This document shows positions 11,346-22,267 of a stretch of 64,000 nucleotides of DNA, in pieces. Every line of letters starts with the position of its first letter. The first letter of the stretch is position 1. A program made the translations under genes and the position numbers. Under the pieces are notes generated by a model that made no database searches, was not told the DNA's origin, and saw only the letters and a program-made list of their open reading frames with translations. Source of the stretch: Armigeres subalbatus (lineage: Eukaryota; Arthropoda; Insecta; Diptera; Culicidae); NCBI RefSeq assembly GCF_024139115.2, contig NC_085140.1:340194966-340258965 (forward strand). The letters run 5' to 3'.

Positions 11346-11672
11346 CTCTTGAAGGAACTCTTATGGTCTGAGGAAAGCTCTCTAGCGGTAGAGTGCTATT
11401 TTCGTAATAAAATGTCTATAACTCGGAACTGGGAACGAATTTCGCTTATCCCAACTGACAATCTCTTTGAAATTTACCAAGGAATGCTCCTAGGAAATTT
11501 CGTGGACCTGCTATTTCCTAAATTTGAATTAAGCACTAAATACTGAACTATTGTACAACGGAAATTTTCGCTTCTCAGTACCTCTGTCCGATGATTTGAG
11601 GCATAAAGGAACCTAATTTGGCAAAACTCAACCGACCAAAGTTATCAAATTTCCCAACGATCATTTTGCTGT
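11346..11672. other. No recognised gene
   Basis: Unique-looking AT-rich sequence between satellite-like DNA and a MITE. No feature seen. Confidence 0.4.
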
Positions 11673-11893
11673 ATCGCCATCGGGGGTGACAATGGGTCCG
11701 GGGGATTAGAATGGGTCATCGCTTTTAACGGCAGTCTGGAGGTCGTAGAGCCAAATCGTTCAAAAAGGTCTCTTATATTTTGGTCTTCTTGCCCTCAGAT
11801 ACATTCAATCTATTCTAAAAGCATTCTAAGTGGATAAAACAGTGACCTATTCTCACCCCCATTTGACCCATTGACACCACGACGACGGTAATG
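11673..11893. mobile_element. MITE with about 50-bp inverted ends (GGTGACAATGGGTC type)
   Basis: The left end contains GGGGGTGACAATGGGTC and TAGAATGGGTCATCG. The right end contains the inverse pair CAGTGACCTATTCTCACCC and TTTGACCCATTGACACC. The right two thirds recur inverted at 15180-15335. There is no coding capacity. Confidence 0.75.
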
Positions 11894-11943
11894 AAAGTAT
11901 GTGACCGCATTAAATATTGAAGGAAAGTCTTTTTACTTCGACC

Positions 11944-12078
11944 AATCAAATCAAATAAGACAAAAAGGACAAATAAGACAAATAAGACAAATAAGGCAAA
12001 TAAGACAAATAAGACACATAAGACAAATAAGACAAATACGACAAATAAGGCAAATTAGAAAAATAAGACAAATAATTC
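11944..12078. repeat. 9-bp minisatellite (AAATAAGAC)
   Basis: About fourteen copies of AAATAAGAC with single-base variants (AAATAAGGC, AAATACGAC). It abuts the first satellite B monomers, with TAATTCCGGGAGGA at the junction. Translated as IRQ repeats in one frame, which is an artefact. Confidence 0.9.
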
Positions 12079-13690
12079 CGGGAGGATTTCATGGAGGAAT
12101 TAGAGGAAATATTTGTGGAGAAACACCCAGAGGAATTCTTGGAGAAACTTCCGGAGGAATTCCTGGAGGAGCTTCCGGAAGAATTCCCTGAAAAACTTCT
12201 GGAGGAACTTCCGGAGGAATTCCCGGAGGAACTTCCGGAGGAATTCCCGGAGGAACTTCCGGAGGAATTCCCGGAGGAACTTCCGGAGGAATTCCCGGAG
12301 GAACTTCCGGAGGAATTCCCGGAGGAACTTCCGGAGGAATTCCCGGAGGAACTTCGGAGGAATTCCCGGAGGAACTTCCGGAGGAAATTTCGGAGGAACT
12401 TCGGAGGAATTCGGAGGAACTTCCGGAGGAATTCCGGAGGAACTTCCGGAGGAATTCCCGGAGGAACTTCGGAGGAATTCCGGAGGAACTTCCGGAGGAA
12501 TTCCCGGAGGAACTTCCGGAGGAATTCCGGAGGAACTTCGGAGGAATTCCCGGAGGAACTTCGGAGGAATTCCGGAGGAACTTCCGGAGGAATTCCCGGA
12601 GGAACTTCCGGAGGAATTCCGGAGGAACTTCCGGAGGAATTCGGAGGAACTTCCGGAGGAATTCCGGAGGAACTTCCGGAGGAATTCCAGGAGGAACTTC
12701 CGGAGGAATTCCTGGAGGAACTTCAGAGGAATTCCCGGAGGAACTTCCGAGGAATTCCCGGAGGAACTTCCGGAGGAATTCCGGAGGAACTTCGGAGGAA
12801 TTCGGAGGAACTTCGGAGGAATTCCGGAGGAACTTCCGGAGAGGAATTCGGAGGCACTTCCGGAGGCATTCCAGGAGGAACTTCCGGAGGAATTCCGGAG
12901 GAACTTCGGAGGAATTCCCGGAGGAACTTCCGGAGGAATTCCCGGAGGAACTTCCGGAGGAATTCCCGGAGGAACTTCCGGAGGAATTCCCGGAGGAACT
13001 TCCGGAGGAATTCCCCGGAGGAACTTCCGGAGGAATTCCCGGAGGAACTTCCGGAGGAATTCCCGGAGGAACTTCCGGAGGAATTCCCGGAGGAACTTCC
13101 GGAGGAATTCCCGGAGGAACTTCAGGAGGAATTCCCGGAGGAACTTCCGGAGGAATTCCCGGAGGAACTTCCGGAGGAATTCCCGGAGGAATTCCCGGAG
13201 GAACTTCCGGAGGAAGTCCCGGAGGAACTTCCGGAGAATTCGGAGGAACTTCGGAGGAATTCCCGGAGAAACTTCCGGAGGAATTCCAGAGGAACTTCCG
13301 GAGGAATTCCCGGAGGAACTTCCGGAGGAATTCCCGGAGGAACTTCCGGAGGAATTCCCGGAGGAACTTCCGGAGGAATTCCCGGAGGAACTTCCGGAGG
13401 AATTCCCGGAGGAACTTCCGGAGGAATTCCCGGAGGAACTTCCGGAGGAATTCCCGGAGGAACTTCCGGAGGAATTCCCGGAGGAACTTCCGGAGGAATT
13501 CCCGGAAGAACTTCCGGATGAATTCCCGGAGGATTTCCCGAGGAATTCCTGGAGGACCTTACGTAAGAATTCCCGGAAGAACTTCCGGATGAATTCCCGG
13601 AGGATTTCCCGAGGAATTCCTGGAGGACCTTACGTAAGAATTCCCGGAAGAACTTCCGGAGGAATTCCCGGAGGATTTTCTAGATGAGTT
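12079..13690. repeat. Satellite B (24-bp dimer of 12-bp words)
   Basis: Alternating 12-bp words GGAGGAACTTCC and GGAGGAATTCCC give a 24-bp unit. Each unit has the palindromes GGAATTCC and TCCGGA. Between 12350 and 12900 many words are 11 bp (one C lost), shifting the phase repeatedly. A 69-bp unit containing GACCTTACGTAAGAATTCCC is duplicated around 13500-13640. The consensus monomer is stop-free in all six frames ([24 protein letters not shown] on plus; [24 protein letters not shown] on minus), which explains the open frames of 476 and 524 codons. I do not regard these as genes. Confidence 0.95.
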
Positions 13691-14400
13691 TTTTTTAAAG
13701 AACTTTTGGAGAAATTCCTGGAGGAAGTTCCAAGGAAATTCTTGAAGGAACTTCCGGAGAAATTTATGATAGATTTTTCCATGAAATTCATAGAAGAATT
13801 TCCGGAAATGCATGAAGAAACTTTCGGGTGAATTTCTGGAAGAACTTTCGGAGGAATTCCTGAAAAAACTTCCGAAGAAACTTCTTATAGCCCTACCAGG
13901 AGAATTCCTGAAGGAACTTCCGCAACAATTCTCGGAGCATCTTTCGGAAGAATTGAGAATAGAAGGTTCGAAGGAATTCGTGGAAGAACTTATTCCTGGA
14001 GAAACTTCTGGTGATACTTTCGGAGGAATTCCTGGAGAAAGAACCAGCGGAGGAATTTTGGAAAAAAAATCCATAGTATTTGCTTATAGAACGTTTCGAG
14101 CAACTCCAAGAGGAACTTCTGGAGGAATTCCTGAATGAGGTTTTCACAGAAGAATTCATGGAAAAACTTCCAGAGGAATTCATGGAGAAACTCTCGAAGG
14201 AACCGCAGGATGAATTTTCGGTGGCACTCGTAGAAAAACTTCCGGAAGAATTCCTGGATGTACTTCGAGAGGAATTTTGTAATGATTTTTTGGTGGATCT
14301 TCCGGAAGAATTCCTCAGGGAATTCCCAAAGAAACTGGAAGTATTTCTGGAGGTACTTCAGTAGAACCTGGGGGAACCTTCAAAACAATTCCCGGTGAAT
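13691..14400. repeat. Diverged flank of satellite B
   Basis: Monomers decay gradually (GGAGGAATTCCTGAA, GAAGAACTTTCGGAGG). The 12/24-bp rhythm is still visible to about 14360. Frames of 95-170 codons on both strands are remnants of the stop-free repeat. Confidence 0.85.
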
Positions 14401-14534
14401 ATCCGAAGGAACGCCAAGTAATTCTTTGTGGAATTTTCAAGGTCAATGTAGGGGAAGGGGGAGGAAATGATTATACAATTCCCCGCCCACTGCAATTTTA
14501 TACCACTGAACTTGCCACTAGTTCATGCGAAATA

Positions 14535-14800
14535 TACTGAAATTTTTTAGTTAGGTTCGAGAGGTTCATCTTGGTTAACGAGTTGCCAATGTGATACGAG
14601 AAATCAATTGATGGATTTCTAATTGGATTGGATTGGTTCTTTTCCAATTCTAGAAGTCGCTGCTAGTTGTCGAGTTGAAGATATAGGATAGATATGGAAA
14701 CGAGGAGAATGGGACGGCCCTGGGATTGAACTCACAATCTCCTGCCTATGAGGCAGCCTTTTATGCCTGTTATGCCAGGATTTCTGACGCATGTGAAGGA
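14535..14800 (-). mobile_element. SINE with tRNA-Met-like head, copy 1
   Basis: On the minus strand a tRNA-like segment has an anticodon-type stem-loop with loop CTCATAG (anticodon CAT) and a B-box-like GAGTTCAATCCCAGG. The body then runs through CCAATTAGAAATCC, a segment near 14590-14600 containing CACATTGGCAACTCGTTAACC, and AGATGAACCTCTCG. The same body and 3' end occur on the plus strand at 58795-59115, which defines the family. The 5' boundary near 14800 is uncertain. Confidence 0.65.
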
Positions 14801-14849
14801 CAAATACTTGGAGAACTTTATTGAGTTGATACCACGACGAGGGGCATAA

Positions 14850-15060
14850 TGGAAAATGGAAGCCATGGTTGATTCGGTAGACAATTTGATTCAAACTCCA
14901 AGACAATTCGGAGATCTTACAATATCTCATATAAGGAGGTCTTAATTAAGCTGCTATCTCGGCTGGGGACATCATGGAAGCCGTGATTGATTCGGTAGAC
15001 CATTTGATTCAAACTACAGGAAGATTCGGAGACCCTGGTACCTGGTTCCATCAGGTACCG
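14850..15060. repeat. 118-bp direct duplication
   Basis: TTGATTCGGTAGACNATTTGATTCAAACT followed by AATTCGGAGA-like sequence occurs at about 14868 and again 118 bp later. Similar words (GTAGACCAATTGATGTAA and TTTGGAGAACC) appear in the 29443-29727 duplication, so this is probably part of a dispersed repeat. Confidence 0.55.
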
Positions 15061-15179
15061 AATTATCACCGTATGCATAATAGGGATTCCCTATTAGGGA
15101 TACTCGAAATGTGTTGTGATGGTCCAGATGATGTTGTATTAATATTGCCATCATCACTAGATGGATAGATACCATTTGC

Positions 15180-15335
15180 GATTCCGTCATCGGAGGTGAC
15201 ACTGGGTCAAATGGGGGTGAGAATGGGTCACTGTTTCAACTACTTTGAATGCTTAAAGAATAGATTGAATGTATCTGAGGGCAAAAAGACTAAAATATAA
15301 GAGACCTTTTTGAACGATTTTGCTCTATGTGAGTG
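15180..15335. mobile_element. MITE half, inverted copy of 11735-11893
   Basis: The reverse complement matches the right two thirds of the 11673-11893 MITE (AATCGTTCAAAAAGGTCTC, CAGATACATTCAATCTATTC, CTCACCCCCATTTGACCC). The other end is missing. The pair forms an inverted repeat about 3.3 kb apart that brackets satellite B. Confidence 0.75.
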
Positions 15336-15600
15336 TATAACCCAAATTGCATTTTTGCCTTTGGGACACAAATGAATCCTGATTTCTTATGAGTAAGGTC
15401 AGAACAAATATCGTGTTTTTCTTACTGTTTTATTTAGAATTAAAAAACTATAGAGTAGAAAATGTGTTACAGTTACAGTCGTCTCGAATAAAACAAGCAC
15501 AGTTTGCTTTCCCAGAAGTGAACGTGATTTTTATTTATTTTTATTTTATTAGACGTTCTGTGCTATTTAGCGTAGCTTCCTTTCTTTAACCCGACAGTTA
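15336..15600. other. No recognised gene
   Basis: AT-rich sequence. A 66-codon plus frame at 15389-15589 resembles no family I know. Confidence 0.35.
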
Positions 15601-15604
15601 ACTC

Positions 15605-16110
15605 CGTACCATGTCTCAGTACCCTAGTTACGATTCAGCTAGACTCTTGATGAATTCTGGTTCGTAAACATAAACCGCCTGTTTCATCAGGAAATGGGAA
15701 CAACGCGTGATCTGTTTTCATTGCTCCTAGCACCTAAGTTGAACAACAGCGTAGTTTTGAACACCATAGTTTACATTCTTGGAATATTAACCACCACAAC
15801 CCCATCTCAACGGTTCAACTATTCCAATATTAAGCTTCTCGACCATCTTGGAGACCTGGTAGACCCGAAATTCAATCCCCCAAGCGCAATAGACATCCTA
15901 CTAGGAACTGAATCTTTTCTTGCTCTTCTCGTAGGAGGACAAGTCAGGAACGAAAGCGGCCATATAGTGGATCTTCAGATGGATTGTCGAAGGACAGTAC
16001 GATGCAGCAGGAGCCACACAGTTTAACTACAGCATTGTCAACCTGCATGTTTAAATGAATCTGAACCAAACCTTGCAGCATTTCTGGGAGCAGGAGACAG
16101 ACTACCGTTT
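15605..16110 (+). pseudogene. BEL/Pao retrotransposon, protease and following region (decayed)
   Basis: A plus-strand frame contains PSAIDILLGTESFLALLVGGQ, matching the conserved xPxxIDxLLGxExFxxLLxxGQ block that follows the BEL/Pao aspartic protease. The stretch before it (ARLLMNSGS, then a stop) lies where the protease active-site LLDSGS-type motif is expected; the aspartate position is asparagine and the next codon is a stop. Further downstream, LNQTLQHFWEQE at 16060-16110 corresponds to the LxxxLxxFWExE motif that precedes the RT. Several frame changes and stops make it non-functional. The N-terminal gag part was not found upstream. Confidence 0.7.
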
Positions 16111-16899
16111 AGTGATTCCAAACCGGCGCTTGGCAATTCTCTCGTTGAAGCTGTAAAAGGATTGCACGAAGTGGAATGAATCAGCAGCGAATGTTTTTTT
16201 TATCTGCCTCACTAAGCCGCTTCTTCATCAGTCTCGCTGAAAGACCATTTCGCTGTTTCTCCGGCTCCGTTCTGACCAAGTACTCCAGTCCTTTGGGCAT
16301 TTTCCATCGAATCGTGACTTACAACGCATTGTGTTCCGTGAAAAACCGATTCAGCCAATCAGATACTACCGGCTGTGTATTGTAGCATGGTACTAAGACG
16401 GCTCCGCATATGTTATTTTATCCATGAGAGAAGCAGCCAAACTTTTTTAAGCAATGTATTCTCAAGTAGAGTAAGTTCAGAAAAGCAAGTGATCAAAATT
16501 CTTGAAATAGTAGAAATCTGAAGCTTTCAGATGCGATGCATCTTCTTGAGTCGTGATCGGATCAAGTTCCATGGATTTTTTGGACGTCTTCGAATAATCT
16601 TTGACTGCTGTCGTATATGCGAGAACAATATAGATGAACAGAATAATGTATCGGTAGTTCTTGTAGTTAACCTACCACTTGTGGCGCCAATCAAGCAAAT
16701 CTCTCTACCCTGACTGAGGATCAATGGTGCACATCTCCTCATGGATTTGATTCAACTGCCTAAACTAATTCAAAATCAAATGTGGTTTCAAGAAGCACCG
16801 TGGTCAGTCTGATAGGGAAGCAAGTTCCGCCGCTGCAGTCTATTGAAAAAACATTGAAAGTGAATCGGATTAAAACATTTCACAAAACATCAAAAACTG

Positions 16900-17465
16900 C
16901 TACAAACTGTTTTGGAACGAAGCACATTATTTCTGCACTGCATTCCATTTCTGGATGCTGGAGGAAGCATGCGTATAGGTGGCCGTTTGCAAAAAGGGCA
17001 ACCGATGATAAGAAAAACCCAAACTATTGGTGCATGATTTACATCTTCATGAAACCATATACAGGGTCTACTCCGATCCATATACAGATCCTTTTCATAT
17101 GTCCTTCCTGGTCACCAAGGGGCACATCGTTGTGTTTGTGTGCCTCTCAACTAGAGTTGTGCACCTAGAAGTGGAAATCTGTCACGTTTTCAGGCTCTTT
17201 GAAATATATTATCTTGCGCTTTGATCACCTTGTTGAGATCCGGTCAAACGACGGGACCAATTATGTTGGTATTGACCGTTATTTGCGTGAATTGTGTCGA
17301 AAAAATTCAGTAGTCCATCAAGAATGTCAGCCGTTATTTTCAAATCTGGGTATCAATCTACTTCCGTCTCAAACTGCGGAATCTGACAGACCGCGTCATC
17401 CAGATGTATATTTTAACTGCGGCAAAATTTTTATTAAAACTGCAGTGGAAGAGAAGAATATTTAA
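16900..17465 (+). pseudogene. BEL/Pao retrotransposon, integrase region (decayed)
   Basis: In order on the plus strand: CIPFLDAGGSMRIGGRLQKG (about 16940-17000, the conserved PFLDxxGxxRxGGRL block at the start of the BEL integrase region); LVHDLHLHE (about 17027, zinc-binding segment); HIVVFVCLSTRVVHLEVE (about 17125-17175, integrase core); and EIRSNDGTNYVGIDRYLREL followed by a VHQEC motif (about 17235-17330). Between the zinc-binding and core parts a large internal deletion removes the first catalytic aspartate. The usual SDNGTNFVG reads SNDGTNYVG, so the second is displaced. It belongs with the protease piece at 15605. RT and RNase H appear to be missing, and no LTRs were identified. Confidence 0.75.
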
Positions 17466-17642
17466 ATAAAACTTCTATAATTTATTAGTTTCAATTGCAT
17501 ACCTGCTTGATGACATTTTGCCAAATTGACCGAATGAGCTCAGAACATGCTTTATTTTTCGCCTACTTTTTCAATTACGTTCATAATGTCAATTTTACTT
17601 TGGTAATAAAACCAAATTTTCCTTGACCGTTTTCCTTGAGAA

Positions 17643-17770
17643 CTGCATACTAAGCTTAACGGAGCAATCAATGTTTGCTTCGATGAAAATTCCAGTTCAG
17701 TGTCGGGAAGCAGATAATGTCAATTTTTTATAGCATCCGCCATTATGGCTAGCGTGGAAAGCTGGAATCT
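17643..17770 (-). repeat. Dispersed repeat segment, copy 2
   Basis: Reverse-complement partner of 7765-7880 (TTTGCTTCGATGAAAATTCC, CATTATGGCTAGCGTGGAAAG). The matches are interrupted only by single-base changes. Confidence 0.75.
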
Positions 17771-19695
17771 AGATTTCGGCCTTTTTATCATTACGAGATA
17801 GTAATTATGAATAAACTGCGACAAATGAGCATCATGACCTGAAATTCGTAGTTGGTATTCTGTGACTGGCTAGAAATTGTATAAGCGTTAAATAAATCAT
17901 ACGTAGAATAAGTACGTGCATTTTAATCAGTAAAGGTGCAAGCAACGTCGTAAGAAGGTAAAGGATTGTTAGCTAGTAGTGAGTAGGAAAAACAGGTAGA
18001 ATAAAAAGGGTTGAAACATAGATAATATCGTAAAAAAAATCGCGCGGAATAAAACCGACAATTATCACATAAACTGTATAGCATAAAAAATGTTTTCTTG
18101 CAAAATACCCCCTTAGTGGCTAATATTTCCTAGAAAAACTATCTCTAATTCCTATTCTTCTAATTCTAATTGTCTATCATAAAATGTCCCTGTCTTGAAA
18201 TGCTTACAGAGCAAAGTTTCTACTAAATGACCCTGTAGACACGTGTCCATGATCGAAACAATTCAAATATTTATTTCCTCAATATTGATATTGGCTCATC
18301 GTTAATGTACGCGATGAAAAACATGTTAGGTAAGTTCATTCGAATTATTTATTGGCAAAGCAAAACTCTACAATTGTGAATAGGTAAAGTTGCTATTTAA
18401 ATCCATTTAACACATTCCTTGGCTATTGCTCCCATCTATCTTCATTAATGCGGGTCCCAGTGCCCAAGTCGGTTGATCTGATTACGGATTCTTTTCACTC
18501 GATTGACCCATATTAATGCACTGAATATGCATCATCCGGATGCAAATTATTCAGGCACAAACATCGCTGCTGACCTGGCATTAGAAAAAGGAAGATGCTC
18601 TCATCGTTGAGTTGAACCGAGTGCAAACACCCGCGGCACGGATGAACTGAAATGCATACCCGTCTATCGATGTGAATATTTCACGCACCGATATGATTCG
18701 TTCAGTGGGCCAATAATGATCTATCGTGGCTCTGGCGAGCAAAACATGATTCGACTCTACCAGCTAGTGTTGGTGCACAGTTTTGCGAACTGTCCAATAA
18801 TAAATTTCATTTATGCTTTCGCGTTGAAAATACATTTCCCAATTGGGCACCTCATGCAAGCAACCGTCATGGAGCGAACCAACACAGTAGAGTGTTTGCT
18901 TTCTAGATTTGTTTGCCTAATTTCACCAAGATGTAGAAAACTAGGCACCTTTGTGATTACTGACTGAGTATCTACAACATTATTACCGAAACCAAAAATT
19001 TCCTATCATGAGAAATTTGTTTTGAAATAAATTATATCTGAAAATTTTTAATGTAATGAAAAGCTAAAGCTATAATACATGAAACTTCTAATTCCAATTT
19101 TGGGTAAATCAAATCAAGCTTATGCTTATCTGTGCGACGGCTTCGAAGAGGACGACTGTTCCAAATCGACATTAAGCATGAAGGATCCATTCTACACTTC
19201 TGCTGAGTTGGTCAGAAATAATTTAAACCCAATCATGAACACGGTAGAGTTCTCTATTTTCCAATTTCACTCAGCAAAACAGCACCCTGCACTATCCACA
19301 GAGTGCCTCTTCAACGTACATACATGCAGAGTAAAAACCTGGCAAATTTTTTGGCATACATTTCCAACTCCAATCAAATGCAAATCGGATCCGAGAGTCG
19401 TCAGACGAAAGTGTACCGCCGCATCCGAGCATCCCAGCATAGTATCATTCTATCGAACCAGATCCAACCGGGTGAAAGAGAAGCTGGTCTTAGTAAACAC
19501 ATGAGCTCGTAGGACTCCTGAAACGTCAATAGCCGCGCCCCATAGATGACAGAGCCCTCCCCGCTCGCCAAATCAATCAGAAACTCAGCTTAAGTAAGCA
19601 GAAAGAGACCAAAGTGAGGTAATGGCTGTAGCTAGACTTACTAGCAATAGGGGGGTAACAATATTTATGAGATTAGCTAATACCGATTGGAATAC
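17771..19695. other. No recognised gene; one unexplained open frame
   Basis: Mostly unique-looking sequence. The plus frame 19079-19504 (141 codons) contains an acidic, cysteine-bearing stretch (CDGFEEDDCSKSTLSMKDPF) and no low-complexity bias, but I do not recognise it. It could be a decayed exon or retroelement piece. A frame at 18716-18967 is also unrecognised. Confidence 0.3.
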
Positions 19696-20259
19696 TACCC
19701 GGTCAGTAATGCAAAACATAATTATAACAAGGGGAGTTATTTATTTCAGAAAAATATTGTAACAAAATTTGTTATAAATTTGACTGATTAGTTGTTAAAA
19801 TAACTAAAATTATATCAAAAATTCCTCTAGCCGTAACACGATTATAACAGAGGTTGATACCTTCATATCAACATTATAACAAACGTTGATATAATTTATC
19901 TGTACAAAAATCTACTTTCAAGGTAATTGCCTACATCACGGATAAAAATTTGGTACGCTACCACGACGGACTTCGATCCATAATGTAGGCAATTAACTTT
20001 GTTCCAGCTATGTATTAATATCGAGCGGGTTCAAGTTATACTGAAGGTGATTACCTCCGTTTTTTTCCAATGTCTACAAAAAATGTAAGCAATTATTTTG
20101 TGGAAATATTCATAACTAATGTTGTTATAATTTTGATATGAAATAAAACTGCCCGAAGACACATTTTTATCGAATTATCTAATTATAACATACGTTGTTT
20201 TGAATAACAACAATTGATAGAATTGAGTTACAATTTTGTTATGCATTCCTGATCGGGTA
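19696..20259. mobile_element. MITE with TACCCGRTCAG ends
   Basis: The left end TACCCGGTCAGTAATGCA and the right end (read inverted) TACCCGATCAGGAATGCA agree for about 32 bp, including a following AAC-ATAATTATAAC stretch. The 564-bp interior is AT-rich with many ATTATAACAA words in both orientations and no coding frame. A related terminus (ACCCGAGCAGGAG) occurs at 46607-46943. Confidence 0.75.
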
Positions 20260-21045
20260 TGAATCGCCATATATAGCACCCTAAAGCTAATTCAATGAAA
20301 AGACACTCAAAAGATTCTGTCCACTAAAACATAGGGTTAATGTTTCTTAAATTCGTAATATGTACCCATGTCAATAACAACCAAAACAAAGAATTGGAGA
20401 ATTAACAATAAAATACAAAACAAATTAGATCAGAATTGTCTGCTTCGCAAATATTAATAATAATGGAACAAATACCGTATAATAAGAAGTCTAATATTTT
20501 TCAACCGATTTACATTCTAGTTATTGAAGCTTTTTAAATGATTTATCGGAAACTAAATCTTCTAAACCTGACTGTTTTAAATCCTATTTTTTATTCCGGA
20601 TATTATTGGCTTCAACTGTTAGGGTGTATGAAATTGCAAGAAGGCTTATGCGCAACATTCGCAACCTTCTTGGTATAGCACAATCAGTCTAGATACATAG
20701 TAACAGAATTCTGGCCGATTTGATTGCGCAGCGCAGAAAGTGTTAGGCCGTAAAGCACAGCGTCGTCAACGAAATGGTTGGTTTGATGAGAAGTGCTGCT
20801 AGAGAAAAATGCTGCTAGAAGTCGGTACAGTGTAGCAAGGACAGAATAAAAACGAATCCACCACAGAGAGGAAAGGTAGCACGAACAGAGTGTAATAGCT
20901 GAAGCGCAGGAGATCATGGATAGAAACGATAGGGGGAGGTTGTACACAACTGTCAATGGCGTGGCATAAGAGTTCGCCAGTGCTCGGCATTTCCATTGAT
21001 CCAGAAGGAAAAAAACGGTGTATTAAAGTGAAAACGGTGTATTAA
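20260..21045. other. No recognised gene
   Basis: AT-rich sequence. The overlapping minus frames at 20684-20996 are not recognised. Confidence 0.35.
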
Positions 21046-21049
21046 AGAA

Positions 21050-22020
21050 AAAGATGAACATTGTCGACGACGGCCTTGCTGTGGAACTGCAAATAAGGGA
21101 TGAAGTTGAGATGGCTCTAAATGAGTTAGAAGTGTGCTGCTGCATCAATCGATCAGAGAATATTGGAGGACTGGCTGACTGGATGTCTTCATATGCCCAA
21201 TCCATAAGAATGGGCACATACTAGAGTGTGCTAATTACACAGGGATCCCCCTTTTGAACTTGGCATACAAAATCCTGTCGCGTATCTTGTTTAAGATTGA
21301 GACCGCTTGAGGAGTCCTTCGTCGGTGAATTCCAACAGGTTCTCGTAAGGACCGATCAACGACGGATCAGATGCTTAGCCTGCGGATGATTTTTAACAAA
21401 TTCCGGGAGTACAACTTGCAGGCTCACCATCTGTTAACCAAGTTTGTGATCTAATATGGATTGAAGCAGGGTATAACACTATAACATTGCACTCGAGGAG
21501 GTGATAGGGAAATTTGGCGTGCAGAGGAATAAATGACATTATCATCACAAGGTCGCATATGTTCCAGGGTAGGGATTGAATTCGAAAGAGAATGAAAAAG
21601 TCTCTCACCTATCATCTCTGTATACATATACGATATGTAGCATACTGTGAGAGACTTTTTACGCAAACTGTCATGATAAAGCACTGATTCGAAGGCCTAC
21701 ACCCCATGATACATTTCCTTTAAAAAGCTCTAAACGCGGAAGCACTGGTTCTGATGATGCATTTCAACTTGTTCTACACAGCTGTGCGGTTCCTAACACA
21801 AAATAAGCGAAAACAAAGCGAACATCATCACTTCTCTGTGGGGGCTGCCTATCCGATTCTGTTTTTTTTTTCGCACTTGTATACAATTTTTATAAATTTG
21901 TTATCATGGCTTGTTATGATTCGGAACAGTTTTTGCCTTTTTTATCCTTGTTCGTTATTTTTTGAGGGCGTTTTCTGCAAACCCTGTTCCAGGGCTATGC
22001 GGACGACATCAACCTCATTA
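21050..22020 (+). pseudogene. Non-LTR retrotransposon reverse transcriptase (decayed)
   Basis: Across shifting plus frames I read, in order: ELQIRDEVEMALNELE (about 21080); [16 protein letters not shown] (about 21250, the [16 protein letters not shown] block); SFVGEFQQ then TTDQMLSLRMIFNKFREYNL (about 21320-21420, the QAGFRxxRSTxDQ region); YNIALEEVIGKFGVQ (about 21475); and GYADDINLIR at about 21993-22020, the RT catalytic YxDD box. About 400 bp between the last two (21550-21960) does not fit the RT and is probably an insertion; it includes an inverted pair AAAAAGTCTCTCAC / GTGAGAGACTTTTT at 21595-21660. Many stops make it dead. Confidence 0.7.
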
Positions 22021-22267
22021 GAATCGACCCAAGCAATACAACTTATTTTATACAAGTTATGCACATATAATACATAGTATCATGTATTTCTTCATGAATA
22101 CATAACCATTTTTCATACGCTTATAATCCCAAAAATGCGCAAAAAAATGGCGTCTTTTAATACACTAATCAAGCCATAAAATATATTTTTAATTCCATCT
22201 GAATAACTAATATATCGGGACTGATATGCGATTTGGGCGTAACTTATTTTGTAAACAAACTTTCAGT

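Noticed and set aside
12091..14074. 476- and 524-codon frames rich in E, P, R, N and G
   Set aside because: Satellite B is stop-free in all six frames and the frames have no non-repetitive part. Artefact of the array.
15389..15589. Plus frame of 66 codons as a gag fragment of the BEL/Pao element
   Set aside because: No gag or zinc-knuckle motif; AT-rich and Phe/Tyr-biased, consistent with chance.
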